A DNA stretch of 5,497 nt, from NCBI GenBank assembly GCA_947173865.1, contig CAMWGS010000146.1, forward strand, positions 1 through 5,497, written 5' to 3'. The stretch is from an uncultured Ruminococcus sp. GTDB lineage: Bacteria > Bacillota > Clostridia > Oscillospirales > Ruminococcaceae. Of this stretch, positions 5,451 to 5,497 are shown piece after piece; within the stretch, counting starts at the first letter, position 1; every line of letters starts with the position of its first letter. A program made the position numbers and the translations under genes. The notes below the pieces were generated by a model. That model was not told where the DNA came from, searched no databases, and saw only the letters and a program-made list of their open reading frames with translations.

Positions 5451-5478
5451 TGATTTATTTTGTGAAATGTGATATAAT
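5450..5478 (+). promoter_or_regulatory. Divergent sigma-A promoter for a gene beyond the window
   Basis: TTGATT (5450-5455) and TATAAT (5473-5478) are 17 bp apart, with an extended -10 TGA directly before the TATAAT. Transcription should start near 5485 and run rightward out of the window. The -35, spacing and -10 are identical to those of the divergent promoter at 5353-5381. Confidence 0.78.
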
Positions 5479-5497
5479 CAAAGTAGAAATATTACGA

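Overview
The window looks like chromosomal DNA from a strictly anaerobic, low-GC Gram-positive bacterium, most likely a Clostridia member of the Ruminococcus/Oscillospiraceae type. The reasons are AT-rich intergenic DNA with canonical sigma-A promoters, GGAGG-type ribosome binding sites, a Clostridia-style membrane-anchored SGNH-like protein, and an oxygen-sensitive class III ribonucleotide reductase with its activase. The assignment rests on gene style only.

Layout. (1) 1-975, plus strand: a promoter -10 at the window edge, a 286-aa membrane-anchored extracytoplasmic protein with a decayed SGNH/GDSL-hydrolase fold, and its terminator. (2) 975-4029, plus strand: the nrdD-nrdG operon. It has a near-consensus promoter (TTGACA, 17 bp, TATACT), a good NrdR box just downstream of the predicted transcription start, and a second NrdR-box match exactly 200 bp upstream inside the preceding terminator hairpin. 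nrdD and nrdG overlap by 8 bp. NrdD makes deoxyribonucleotides from ribonucleotides using a glycyl radical, and NrdG, a radical-SAM enzyme, installs that radical. (3) 3997-5098: a bidirectional terminator separates nrdDG from two convergent, overlapping minus-strand genes of unknown function: a 270-aa aromatic-rich protein that I recall as DUF5984-like, followed by a 93-aa basic, cysteine-rich protein. (4) 5131-5497: no protein gene. It holds a strong minus-strand promoter, a roughly 214-nt highly structured RNA whose 5' and 3' ends pair and run into a U-tract (6S-RNA-like architecture, or a long structured leader of the downstream gene pair), and a divergent plus-strand promoter for a gene beyond the window.

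The most interesting parts are the structured RNA directly upstream of the uncharacterised gene pair, the NrdR box embedded in a terminator 200 bp from its twin, and the SGNH-like protein that has lost most of its expected catalytic residues. The class III RNR genes are ordinary. No mobile element, CRISPR array, tRNA or rRNA was seen.
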